From positions 1 to 40,120 of the IMG/VR virus record IMGVR_UViG_3300029319_000138: DNA of 40,120 nucleotides, one strand, 5' to 3'. Each line of letters starts with the position of its first letter. The stretch's first letter is position 1. A program made the translations under genes and the position numbers. The DNA is from a virus. This document shows positions 8,959 to 15,753 of the stretch, piece after piece. A model generated the notes under the pieces. That model saw only the letters and a program-made list of their open reading frames with translations. It made no database searches and was not told the origin of the DNA.

Positions 8959-9113
8959 CTAACAGTTTATCCTCAGAGGATCTTCTTTATCAAGCGTATA
9001 TATTAGTAAATAAGGTAGGCTTGTCATACTCGGACGTAAAAGCCATGAATCAGAAAGAAAGGTTGTCTTTCATTAGTTTTTACACCGAAGAGATAAAGAA
9101 GCTGGAGAGTTAG
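8898..9113 (+). CDS. gp51-like hub assembly segment, probably made as a -1 frameshift extension of gp26-like
   Basis: The open frame runs from 8898, but the ATG there lies deep inside the zinc-ribbon codons and gives a meaningless leader (MHPHGDNGNPDGC). The protein-like part starts exactly after the slippery run at about 8946. It contains 55 residues: a helix around SSEDLLYQAYILVNKVG, then the pattern LSYSDVKAMNQKERL, then SFISFYTEEIKKL. This 'G-hydrophobic-S-x-x-D-h-x-x-M-x-x-x-E-R-h' arrangement resembles the downstream parts of tail assembly chaperone pairs in other phages. Its location after gene 26 matches T4 gene 51, although T4 gp51 is much longer. No Shine-Dalgarno sequence or credible separate start was found, so expression as a fusion is favoured. 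Confidence 0.6.
   Translation: MHPHGDNGNPDGCQFFFSELTNSLSSEDLLYQAYILVNKVGLSYSDVKAMNQKERLSFISFYTEEIKKLES
8940..8946 (+). promoter_or_regulatory. Programmed -1 ribosomal frameshift site (T_TTT_TTT)
   Basis: The heptamer T TTT TTT fits X_XXY_YYZ exactly in the zero frame of the gp26-like gene (codons Phe247, Phe248). The stop TAA is at 8956-8958. A -1 slip reads on through 55 further codons to TAG at 9111-9113. An inverted repeat, ATCCTCAGAGGAT (8969-8981), lies 22 bases downstream and could be a weak stimulator. Confidence 0.7.
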
Positions 9114-9114
9114 C

Positions 9115-10059
9115 ATGAAAATTAACGGAAACGAAGTTACAACACGACACGAAAGACCTACAGTTCTGGGTCCGACCGCTCTTTTGCTGTATTTCATAAA
9201 CGACGGGCAATACACGGACCCACACTCGATTAGTGGGGTTTCTATTTTTGCTGCTTCGGATAATCAAAGCCCTAGCTCCGTGATAACTTCGGACGGTGAA
9301 ATTAAAAACAGTGTCAGCGCCAGTGTCCTCATGCACTTTTCCAACAGTGCTGCCCTGACGACGGACGATGCTTTTAATTCCACGTATTACAGAGCCAACT
9401 CAGACTCGTCAGGTATTTACAAATTGGACACCGGGAAGTATGCCTGTGTGTTAAATGCTCCAGCCGTAGTCCCAAATGGTATATTTAATCTCTCAGGGAC
9501 TAACACTATAAATAATCGAGTTTCCTCCACAGGGGATTATATTGATGTTTGGACGGTGAAGAGGGTTGCAGGCTCTGATCTCGATACAATTGTAAACGAG
9601 TTCACCTTAACTGAGGATAGATTCTTCGGAGTCACCGAGCCTTTACTGTTCCGTGTGGCTACGAGATTGGAGAACAATTACTTGGTTTTAGGATCGAAGA
9701 CAGATCTTAAGTTTACTAATGAGTTCACTCTTGAGAATGCAAATATCGATCGCAGCATTGTAAACCTCTTCAAGCAGTCTTTAGTGACTGATCCAATGAT
9801 TGAGATTTTCAAAAAGAATCAAGATCGTAACCTGGATGCTAGAGTTGAGGTTTCAGGATACTCTGCGACATCCGGTTTAGTCGATACTACCTCAGAGGAT
9901 ACGGTGGTCTTTACTTTTGACACTGATTCCCTTAAGACCCACCCCAAGCTTTTGGATGGTACTTTAGGATCGATGACAGGCACCTATGTTGCTAGACTCA
10001 AGTTTAATGCCTTGAATCAGACCATCATATCAAATGATATGGCCTTTATCATACGCTAG
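9115..10059 (+). CDS. Beta-rich phage protein of unknown function, probably virion or hub associated
   Basis: I do not recognise this 314-aa protein. It starts one base after the gp51-like stop, with GGAGAG ten bases upstream of the ATG, so it belongs to the same transcription unit. The sequence is Thr/Ser/Asn-rich and alternates short strands, without transmembrane segments, coiled coils or a signal peptide. The C-terminal third (VVFTFDTDSLKTHP, GTYVARLKFNALNQ, ISNDMAFIIR) reads like an immunoglobulin-like or beta-sandwich domain. A middle helix, NIDRSIVNLFKQSLV, separates two beta-rich halves. The context suggests a baseplate hub or tail role. Its 3' end overlaps the convergent primase gene by 30 bases. 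Confidence 0.6.
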   Translation: MKINGNEVTTRHERPTVLGPTALLLYFINDGQYTDPHSISGVSIFAASDNQSPSSVITSDGEIKNSVSASVLMHFSNSAALTTDDAFNSTYYRANSDSSGIYKLDTGKYACVLNAPAVVPNGIFNLSGTNTINNRVSSTGDYIDVWTVKRVAGSDLDTIVNEFTLTEDRFFGVTEPLLFRVATRLENNYLVLGSKTDLKFTNEFTLENANIDRSIVNLFKQSLVTDPMIEIFKKNQDRNLDARVEVSGYSATSGLVDTTSEDTVVFTFDTDSLKTHPKLLDGTLGSMTGTYVARLKFNALNQTIISNDMAFIIR

Positions 10060-10986
10060 GTAGGTTAGGTGAAGTTCATCTAGCTTGCCAGTCTTCTCAG
10101 CCTCCGACTTAAGAAAGTCCCCACCCTTCTTGATAAGGATCTCATTCCAGTCTTTGAAGGGTTCAGGAGGCACGACAGTATACAAGTCATCCCTGCGAAT
10201 CCAGTGAGCGAGATTCATGAACTTCTTGCGACCTGTGATGCCAGGACCATCGCTATCAAAGGCACACACGAGAGGACCGGCGTATTGGCTGAGTTGAAGC
10301 ATCTGCTCACGGCTCGTAAAGCAGCTTAGAGTCGTCGTAGCGTTTAACCCTACCGCCTGTAGGCTAAGGCAGTCAAAGACGCCCTCAGTAATGTATAGAG
10401 GCTCCTGAGAGCCATAATCGAAGGGGTATAGGACCTGAGAACTCTTCAGGTTCTTGCAGTTAAGATACTTGGGTTGCTCATCGCCAAGAGCACGGGCCTG
10501 GAAGTAGAAGAGCTTCCCATTGCGGTTAGTGAATGGGATAATCAACCTACCCTTATACTTACCGTCCGTTGCTACATAAAACTTAAAATTACCCACACCA
10601 CGAGACTGAGCAAATGGATGATCCTCCACAACCTTGAAGTTCTCAACCTCATCGAGGTCGGAATCAATTTGATTAGGATCGAACTCTTCGAGGGGGCGAC
10701 GACCCTTGTAGCCTGCCATGAAGTCCTCGAAGACAAACTTCTCGTAAGCCTCTCGGTAACTGCACTTCTCCAAGATGGCGTATAGCTTAAGGAAGTTACC
10801 TACCTCGCCAGTCTTGAAGCACCTCCACAGACCAGTTTCTGTGTTGATGGACATGTGACGCTTGTAGTCATTATCCACAAAGATAGATGGAACTACTAGT
10901 TCTGTATCGTCACTCTGAAGTCTATAATTAGACTGGAACTTATCCAGACAGTATTTTCTAATGAAGGAATCAGAGCCCATGTTCAT
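10030..10986 (-). CDS. DNA primase, TOPRIM type (gp61-like)
   Basis: This enzyme makes RNA primers for lagging-strand synthesis. I take the start at 10986 (MNMGSDSF) or 10980 (MGSDSF); the open frame reaches 11055, but that part overlaps the nuclease gene and looks non-coding. The product is 318 aa, against 342 in T4 gp61. TOPRIM residues are clear: PLYITEGVFD (Glu at 201) and CAFDSDGPG (Asp244, Asp246), followed by FKDWNEILIKKGG, the 'K-D-x-N-x-x-L' close of primases. Residues 37-66 (VDNDYKRHMSINTETGLW, then RCFKTGEVGNFL) align in style with the CHC2 zinc-binding domain, but only one of the expected cysteines (Cys56) remains. The gene is divergent from the nuclease, with start codons practically coincident. 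Confidence 0.82.
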   Translation of the reverse strand: MNMGSDSFIRKYCLDKFQSNYRLQSDDTELVVPSIFVDNDYKRHMSINTETGLWRCFKTGEVGNFLKLYAILEKCSYREAYEKFVFEDFMAGYKGRRPLEEFDPNQIDSDLDEVENFKVVEDHPFAQSRGVGNFKFYVATDGKYKGRLIIPFTNRNGKLFYFQARALGDEQPKYLNCKNLKSSQVLYPFDYGSQEPLYITEGVFDCLSLQAVGLNATTTLSCFTSREQMLQLSQYAGPLVCAFDSDGPGITGRKKFMNLAHWIRRDDLYTVVPPEPFKDWNEILIKKGGDFLKSEAEKTGKLDELHLTYLAYDKGHII

Positions 10987-11764
10987 AAATAGTATTAGTG
11001 CCTCTAAGAGTGACATCATAGACCAGTGCCTGTGGAAATACAGACTGAAATACATCTTGAAGCTGCCGGGATTCGGCTCGAAGAATGAGGATGCTTTGAA
11101 CTTCGGGTCTTTTATTCACAAGATATTTGAACTGGGCTACAAAGAGAAGGACATCAAGTCCTTGTTGAAGATTGCGGAGCAGGAACGTGCGACCTACAAG
11201 GTCCCCTTCCATGAGAATGAAAGGATGAAGTCCTGCTTAGAAAACTTCATTATTTGGAATCAAGGCCTAGGTGAGACTATGTCCACCGAGCAGGTTGTAA
11301 ACGTTCCGATGGATGAGAAGCACGACATCAATTTTGTCGGTGTCATTGACCGTGTAATCAAGGGGAATGATGGGGGTTATCTTGTTATCGACTACAAGAC
11401 ATCCAAGAGGGAGAAGAAGAAAAAGACTCTGATGGATGACAACCAACTAAAAGGTTATGCGTGGGCAATTCACAAGCTTTATGACGTTCCCTACAACAAG
11501 ATTTACTGCGCTCATTACTACCCAGTGACTGGTAACTTCGTTGCTGTGAAGTTTAGTAAGTTCCAGATCGATCGCTGGAAGAAGCAGCAGATTGAAAAGG
11601 TGTGGCGCATTCGCAAGAAGAAGAAGGATGAGTTCTGGGCTCAGGAGAATATCTTCTGCGACTGGTGCGAATACAAGGATGCTTGTCCTAAGTTCAACTC
11701 AGAGTCGGTTGTCTGCCAGCGGATCGATGAGCAGAAAGAACTTAAAAAAGCACAAAAGTCTTGA
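10979..11764 (+). CDS. PD-(D/E)XK nuclease with predicted 4Fe-4S cluster (Cas4/RecB-like)
   Basis: This is a probable DNA exonuclease for recombination or end processing. Numbering from the ATG at 10979 gives 261 aa; an in-frame ATG at 10961 would add six residues. The order matches Cas4/AddB-type nucleases: N-terminal SASKSDIIDQCLWKYR with Cys17, GSFIHKIFE with His47, GVIDRV with Asp124, VIDYKTSK with Asp138 and Lys140, and NQLKGYAWAI with Gln156 and Tyr160. The cysteines Cys227, Cys230 and Cys236 (FCDWCEYKDACP) complete the cluster with Cys17. The C-terminus is Lys-rich. No cas1 or cas2 is nearby, so a CRISPR role is not implied. It faces the primase and ends by overlapping the convergent 54-aa gene. 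Confidence 0.85.
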   Translation: MFINSISASKSDIIDQCLWKYRLKYILKLPGFGSKNEDALNFGSFIHKIFELGYKEKDIKSLLKIAEQERATYKVPFHENERMKSCLENFIIWNQGLGETMSTEQVVNVPMDEKHDINFVGVIDRVIKGNDGGYLVIDYKTSKREKKKKTLMDDNQLKGYAWAIHKLYDVPYNKIYCAHYYPVTGNFVAVKFSKFQIDRWKKQQIEKVWRIRKKKKDEFWAQENIFCDWCEYKDACPKFNSESVVCQRIDEQKELKKAQKS

Positions 11765-11906
11765 TGACTCCGTAGATTACAAATCCGTAAATAATCTTTC
11801 CGAAGAGACCTATCTCTTCCCAGTCCTCACCTGGATCAGAGTTGTATTTTTTAATCTGATCTGCTCTGAAGTGGGCGTTGACAATTTGGTCTTCTAGATT
11901 TTTCAT
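11742..11906 (-). CDS. Small membrane protein (54 aa), coupled to upstream gene
   Basis: This short gene starts at an ATG that overlaps the stop of the upstream minus-strand gene in the sequence ATGA, a classic coupling signal, which is the main reason to accept it. The product is 54 aa. The first 32 residues are charged (MKNLEDQIVNAHFRADQIKK, then YNSDPGEDWEE). Residues 33-54 (IGLFGKIIYGFVIYGVIKTF, then VLF... to the end) are hydrophobic and would span the membrane once, with the acidic N-terminus probably in the cytoplasm. It fills what would otherwise be a 140-base gap and overlaps the end of the nuclease gene tail to tail. Function unknown. Confidence 0.6.
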   Translation of the reverse strand: MKNLEDQIVNAHFRADQIKKYNSDPGEDWEEIGLFGKIIYGFVIYGVIKTFVLF

Positions 11907-12193
11907 AGGTCTTTGATTTTTCCCTTAATTATAGGGAAGTAGATCTCGTAGTCAATATCATTCAGGAAAGATATTATAACTTCTTCGTTAAAGCCAGAGT
12001 CAACGACTAAGAACTTATACACAGTTTGTATCTTTAAAGGCTTTCGTGTGTCAAGCGATTTCAAGAGTCTTAGCTGGTAAAGACTAGGTAATCTTTTACC
12101 ATATTTAAAGCTCCATTTATCCACAAAATCACTAGAGAAAGTAAAGTTCAGTAGATCAATGGTTTCAACTAAATCCTCTTCTAACGTATTCAT
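11903..12193 (-). CDS. Small phage protein of unknown function
   Basis: This is a 96-aa protein that I do not recognise. It is predicted mostly helical: MNTLEEDLVETIDLLNFTF, a basic-aromatic middle (VDKWSFKYGKRLPSLYQLRL), and a C-terminal part ending in FPIIKGKIKDL. There are no cysteines, membrane segments or catalytic motifs. It is divergent from the large tail operon, and its start codon lies five bases from the TATAAATA box of that operon. Its stop overlaps the start of the 54-aa membrane gene (ATGA), so the two form a small minus-strand operon. Small regulators or replication accessories occupy such sites in T4-like phages, but no specific match is claimed. Confidence 0.6.
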   Translation of the reverse strand: MNTLEEDLVETIDLLNFTFSSDFVDKWSFKYGKRLPSLYQLRLLKSLDTRKPLKIQTVYKFLVVDSGFNEEVIISFLNDIDYEIYFPIIKGKIKDL

Positions 12194-12197
12194 ATCT

Positions 12198-12205
12198 TAT
12201 AAATA
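12198..12205 (+). promoter_or_regulatory. T4-type late promoter box TATAAATA
   Basis: An exact TATAAATA, the T4 late promoter -10 consensus, lies in the 73-base divergent gap, 61 bases upstream of the first gene of the 26.8 kb tail operon. Transcription would start near 12211. Two other exact copies on this strand (15202, 19704) lie inside genes, so placement is what supports this one. Confidence 0.6.
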
Positions 12206-12211
12206 GTTATA

Positions 12212-12221
12212 GGGGATCCCC
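12212..12221. other. Perfect palindrome GGGGATCCCC at predicted late transcript start
   Basis: This 10-base palindrome begins six bases after the TATAAATA box, so it would form the extreme 5' end of the late transcript. The rest of the leader (12222-12266) is AT-rich, with no clear Shine-Dalgarno sequence before the ATG at 12267. Confidence 0.4.
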
Positions 12222-12266
12222 ATCCTCGAAAAACACTAAATATTTGATATTTACTAAATTATTACA

Positions 12267-12656
12267 ATGGAACGAGAGATAGATGCAACTCTGATTCAGA
12301 ATCTAGAGGACTTTGATTATACGTTGACTGAAACATCCTACCTGGGCCTAAAGCCAGGAGATATTGTCCAGCTTACTTATGCAGGCTCACTAAGGTATGG
12401 TTTAGTAGTTTCGTCGAGGAGGACTTCGGACGGGATGTTTCTTTCCTCAAGGAACAATACACTGCTTAATTTTGTGCAGGCAGGGACATTATCTGAGGCA
12501 ATGTTTTCTTTGATGGTAAATAATCTATACAAGAATGAGACTGCTTGTAACTACAATTCCCGAGAAATAATTGGAGCTTTCCTGGGTAAGAGGAACTTTA
12601 GAACCTTCAACGTGGCTAAGATTAGAAATATACTTAAGGTTAATGTAGAGAAATGA
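12267..12656 (+). CDS. Small SH3/KOW-like protein, first gene of tail operon
   Basis: This 129-aa protein is not recognised by family. The centre reads as a small beta-barrel: LKPGDIVQLTYAGSLRYG, then LVVSSRRTSDGMFLSSRN and NTLLNFVQ, like SH3 or KOW folds that start with 'G-D-h-V'. The C-terminal half is helical and basic (GAFLGKRNFRTFNVAKI). There is no membrane segment. Its stop overlaps the start of the tape-measure-like gene (ATGA at 12653), suggesting matched expression and perhaps a tail-assembly role. In T4 the corresponding neighbour of gene 29 is gene 28, but similarity to gp28 is not claimed. Confidence 0.6.
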   Translation: MEREIDATLIQNLEDFDYTLTETSYLGLKPGDIVQLTYAGSLRYGLVVSSRRTSDGMFLSSRNNTLLNFVQAGTLSEAMFSLMVNNLYKNETACNYNSREIIGAFLGKRNFRTFNVAKIRNILKVNVEK

Positions 12657-14338
12657 CATCAAGAGAAGACGTACGGAACGAACTCCTCGATACCCAGAAT
12701 AGATTGGCCACAAATTTAAACAGGTCAATTATTAGGTTAAATTCAAATTTACAAAATTTTGTAAATCCTCTCACTCGACTTAGTGAATCCATAAACCGAT
12801 TAGATAAGACCAATGTCGCTGCTCTTAAGGTCGGTGTCACAAATGAAAAGTTATCTAAGTCTGTAGAGAAAAATAGTAATCTTCTTTCAAGGAATTTAAC
12901 TAGTCTCAACGAGCTTAGGCTCGCAGTTATCGATGGCTTTGGTCGAGGTGTTAGGGTTCAAACGGATGCACTAGACAACCTTACAACCGAAATAGTTGCG
13001 ACCGGCCAGGATGTTACTGCCTTAAATAAGCTTAATTCTGATCTAGTATTATTCACAGGTAACAACATACAGTCTCTTGATAACGCTGCAAGAGTGAATA
13101 AAGAGGTAAGTGATGCTTACGGTGTTAGTAACGACAAGCTCATAAACACCTTAAATTCTTTAAGAGATACCTTGCAGACCGCATCGTTCTTTGGCTCTAA
13201 TGCTGTAGACTCTTTGGGTGAGGTCGCACAGCAGCTTGTAGGTCGTGCTGGAGGAACAGATATCACTAGTGCTCTTGCAACTCTCAACAGGATTCTTGTA
13301 GGAGGTTTAGAGACTGAGAGGACTGCTCAGTTGCTAGGAGCAACCGGAGCCCGTCAAACTCTTGCCGGTGGTGGTAGATTGACTCTTCAACAAGTCTTAC
13401 CAATCTTAGATCAGTTGGAGGCGAGAAGAGATCAACTTGGAGGTGGTAGGTTTGGTTTGGACATCCTGTCACAAACTCTTGGACTCAGCAAAACTCAGAC
13501 TACTGAACTGCTTAACTTGGCTGAAATTGCAAGGCAAGATTTCAAAGTGCAGGATGAGTTAAAGAAGACAACAGACGAAACCTACAACAGCATCGAGAAT
13601 ATTAATAAGAGAGCACAAAACTTCTACGATAACACTGCCATGGGTATGTTAGGGCAGTTGGGTTCAATCAACACTAACCTTTTATTCTTTATGCAGCAGG
13701 CCGTCATGGCTGGCGGCGTCGCCGGTTCTTTACTTGGAGGATCTCGTAGGAGACGGAGGATGACCCCCAGAGAAGAGTTTGACTCACTATTTGAACCTAC
13801 TAGAAGGGGAAACCCCATGACCCGTGAATATATGTCTCTGGGATCAACCCCAAATGCAAGATTTAGAAATTATATAAAGAGAGGCGTGGGTGGCACGGGT
13901 GCTGCGGTCGGTGCCGGTGCTTTATTGGGTTCAGTCCTCCCTCCCAGCATTGGCGGTGTTGATACCGGGGGAGCCATTCAGGGAATGCAGTATGGAGCCA
14001 TGGCAGGAAGCTTTATCCCTGGAGTTGGAACTTTGGTGGGTGGTGGTATAGGTGCAGTTCTAGGCTTAATTGCATCTAACACAGGGAAGAGTGCTGAAGA
14101 GTTAGCCGCACAACGTAGAGCAGCCGATGAAGAGCGACAGAGAAGACGAGCAGAAGAAGCTGCTAGAGATATGAGTAGGCTCGACTTCTTAGCAGGATAC
14201 ATAAGATCGAGAGGGGGTTCTTTCATGACAGACCCTGAAATGAAGTCTCTGTTTGAAGCTATCAAGACAGCGGTTGAGAAAACTGCTAGAAACGCTCCCA
14301 CAGGATCAAACCTCTCGGCAACAAGGAGAGGTCCATAA
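12653..14338 (+). CDS. Tape measure protein candidate (T4 gp29-like role)
   Basis: The product has 561 aa, close to T4 gp29 (590 aa). Residues 1-300 are helical with heptad-like Leu/Ile/Asn spacing (LNRSIIRLNSNLQNFVNPL, INRLDKTNVAALKVG), suggesting a long coiled coil. Around residues 340-380 is a short hydrophobic segment followed by a basic SRRRRRM patch. From about 405 to 480 comes a Gly/Ala-rich segment (GTGAAVGAGALLGSVLPP, GVGTLVGGGIGAVLGLIA) like the membrane-active parts of tape measures. The end is Arg/Glu-rich. It directly precedes a tube-initiator gene, as gene 29 precedes 48 in T4. Tail-length control is inferred from architecture and position. Confidence 0.65.
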   Translation: MTSREDVRNELLDTQNRLATNLNRSIIRLNSNLQNFVNPLTRLSESINRLDKTNVAALKVGVTNEKLSKSVEKNSNLLSRNLTSLNELRLAVIDGFGRGVRVQTDALDNLTTEIVATGQDVTALNKLNSDLVLFTGNNIQSLDNAARVNKEVSDAYGVSNDKLINTLNSLRDTLQTASFFGSNAVDSLGEVAQQLVGRAGGTDITSALATLNRILVGGLETERTAQLLGATGARQTLAGGGRLTLQQVLPILDQLEARRDQLGGGRFGLDILSQTLGLSKTQTTELLNLAEIARQDFKVQDELKKTTDETYNSIENINKRAQNFYDNTAMGMLGQLGSINTNLLFFMQQAVMAGGVAGSLLGGSRRRRRMTPREEFDSLFEPTRRGNPMTREYMSLGSTPNARFRNYIKRGVGGTGAAVGAGALLGSVLPPSIGGVDTGGAIQGMQYGAMAGSFIPGVGTLVGGGIGAVLGLIASNTGKSAEELAAQRRAADEERQRRRAEEAARDMSRLDFLAGYIRSRGGSFMTDPEMKSLFEAIKTAVEKTARNAPTGSNLSATRRGP

Positions 14339-15466
14339 ATGGTTTTATTCATTCCTAAAACACCGAAGCTCGGAGGTGGTTTCGATGGTAAGCTTCGAAA
14401 GAATCCTAGGAAGCTAGCTCAGAGATCTCACTTAGCAATTGAGTTTCCACAAGCAAAGGGGAGAGTCATTAGAACTTTCATCCCCTTTCTTGAGAATCCA
14501 AGCATTTCTGAGAAAGGAAAAGCTAACTTAAACAGTTATAACCTAGTTGGACGGGCAGGTCAACTCTTTTCGTATGGAGGAGCAGAATCAAGGTCTCTGT
14601 CTGTGAGCTTTCAAATAACGCTCGCTCACTTGATGGAGATGGAAGAGGAGCTTGACGGAAGGTTCAAACAACTTTTCAGAGTTTTCTTCTCTGAAAGAAG
14701 TGCTGCTCAAAATGCTTTCAATTTAGCTAATGAAGCAGGATCGGAGGCTTTCCGTAATGAACTAGAAGACACATTTGCTGGAAATTCTTTGGGTGCAACC
14801 ATAGCAGCCGCAGACGCTATAGAAGAATCCATGAGTAACTCATTCTCTGAGGGTTTAAATGTATCTGATAGGATTCCTAACTTGGAATCCACGGACCAAG
14901 ATCACGCTGATATACACAGGAAGTATTACAGAGGATTAATTGGACAATTGACACAGGCTAATCTCTCTGATGATCTCCAGGCTATCTCATTAGGTGGGTT
15001 AAACGATTGGTTGGGATTAGAAAGCAGTAGCGACAGCGTAGCGAGGGTAAACAAAGTATTAAACTTGTTTATATTCTACGTAAATTTAATCAGAGGCTCA
15101 GTTTTAAATAATTCTAGAAACCCCGTGTATGGGCCTCCCATTCTTCGATTATCTCATGGCACTATGTACAACAATGTTCCATGTCTTCTTAGGTCCTATA
15201 ATATAAATATTGAAAATGATGCAGGGTATGATGTTCAAACGGTGACTCCAAAAAGAGTTACTATAAGCTTAGACTTAGTAGAAACTCGTGCTGGGAACTT
15301 TGGAGAGTTTAAAGCTGGCGATACCTTTGACGGAGATAACCTTACGGGTTGGGAATCAGTGATAGAAACGAATAATATCGATCCTTACAACGGTGAAATA
15401 CTTGGCGGGGATAATGACGACAGAGATACTTTATCTACACAAGCTAGGAAGGGGCAACTGCTTTGA
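14339..15466 (+). CDS. Baseplate tail-tube initiator (gp48/gp54-like)
   Basis: This 375-aa protein has two tube-like beta regions separated by a helical insert. The first runs through HLAIEFPQAKGRVIRTFIPF and ESRSLSVSFQITL. The second contains NPVYGPPILRLSHGTMYNNV, CLLRSYNIN and VTPKRVTISLDLVET, the 'Y-G-P-P-x-h-x-L' and 'P-K-x-x-x-h-S-L' signatures of tube-initiator and hub proteins. T4 gp48 has 364 aa and gp54 about 320. AAGGAG (14322-14327) precedes the ATG, which overlaps the tape-measure stop region by two bases of context only. It would cap the hub and nucleate the tail tube. Whether it stands for gp48, gp54 or both cannot be settled here; only one such gene is seen. Confidence 0.7.
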   Translation: MVLFIPKTPKLGGGFDGKLRKNPRKLAQRSHLAIEFPQAKGRVIRTFIPFLENPSISEKGKANLNSYNLVGRAGQLFSYGGAESRSLSVSFQITLAHLMEMEEELDGRFKQLFRVFFSERSAAQNAFNLANEAGSEAFRNELEDTFAGNSLGATIAAADAIEESMSNSFSEGLNVSDRIPNLESTDQDHADIHRKYYRGLIGQLTQANLSDDLQAISLGGLNDWLGLESSSDSVARVNKVLNLFIFYVNLIRGSVLNNSRNPVYGPPILRLSHGTMYNNVPCLLRSYNINIENDAGYDVQTVTPKRVTISLDLVETRAGNFGEFKAGDTFDGDNLTGWESVIETNNIDPYNGEILGGDNDDRDTLSTQARKGQLL

Positions 15467-15753
15467 TATACAAGAATCATTTATCACTAGGGTATCAAGC
15501 CGTAGATCATAAAAATAAAACCGTGATTACATCCTGTGGCTCACAAAGTTTTAAGATCTCCATGGATGAACTTCAAAAACTTCCTGCTAGGGTCGGTGTG
15601 ATACCTCCAGGGTTTGAGCATAGGGCAGATAAAATTGCAGACCTGTTTTATGAGAGTCCTGAATTAGACTGGCTTGTTTGTTGGACAAACAACATATCTG
15701 ATCCGTTTCAACAACTTAACGTAGGTGATCGAATTAGGATACTTGCGATATGA
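15463..15753 (+). CDS. 53: LysM-like baseplate wedge protein (gp53-like)
   Basis: The product has 96 aa, shorter than T4 gp53 (196 aa). The C-terminal half carries the hallmark of baseplate LysM proteins: LFYESPELDWLVCWTNNI, then DPFQQLNVGDRIRIL, where the 'W-h-I/V-x-x-x-N' and 'P-h-x-x-L-x-x-G-x-x-h-x-I' elements form the small alpha/beta fold that clamps wedges. The start is a TTG (15463-15465) overlapping the upstream TGA stop, with AAGGGG upstream; no ATG is available in a useful place. It overlaps the next gene by the ATGA motif. A wedge-binding structural role follows from the family; no cell-wall binding need be assumed. Confidence 0.72.
   Translation: MIYKNHLSLGYQAVDHKNKTVITSCGSQSFKISMDELQKLPARVGVIPPGFEHRADKIADLFYESPELDWLVCWTNNISDPFQQLNVGDRIRILAI

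Noticed and set aside
10987-11055. Longer N-terminus for the primase starting at 11055
   Set aside because: It would overlap the conserved N-terminal cysteine motif of the nuclease. The extra residues look random, and a proper start exists at 10986/10980.
11592-11897. Plus-strand frame over the nuclease 3' end and following gap
   Set aside because: Arg/Ser-rich alternate frame of the nuclease. The gap is better explained by the minus-strand 54-aa gene with the ATGA junction.
15202-15209. Exact TATAAATA inside the tube-initiator gene
   Set aside because: It lies within coding sequence. An 8-base AT-only word is expected several times by chance in AT-rich DNA, and no gene start is suitably close.
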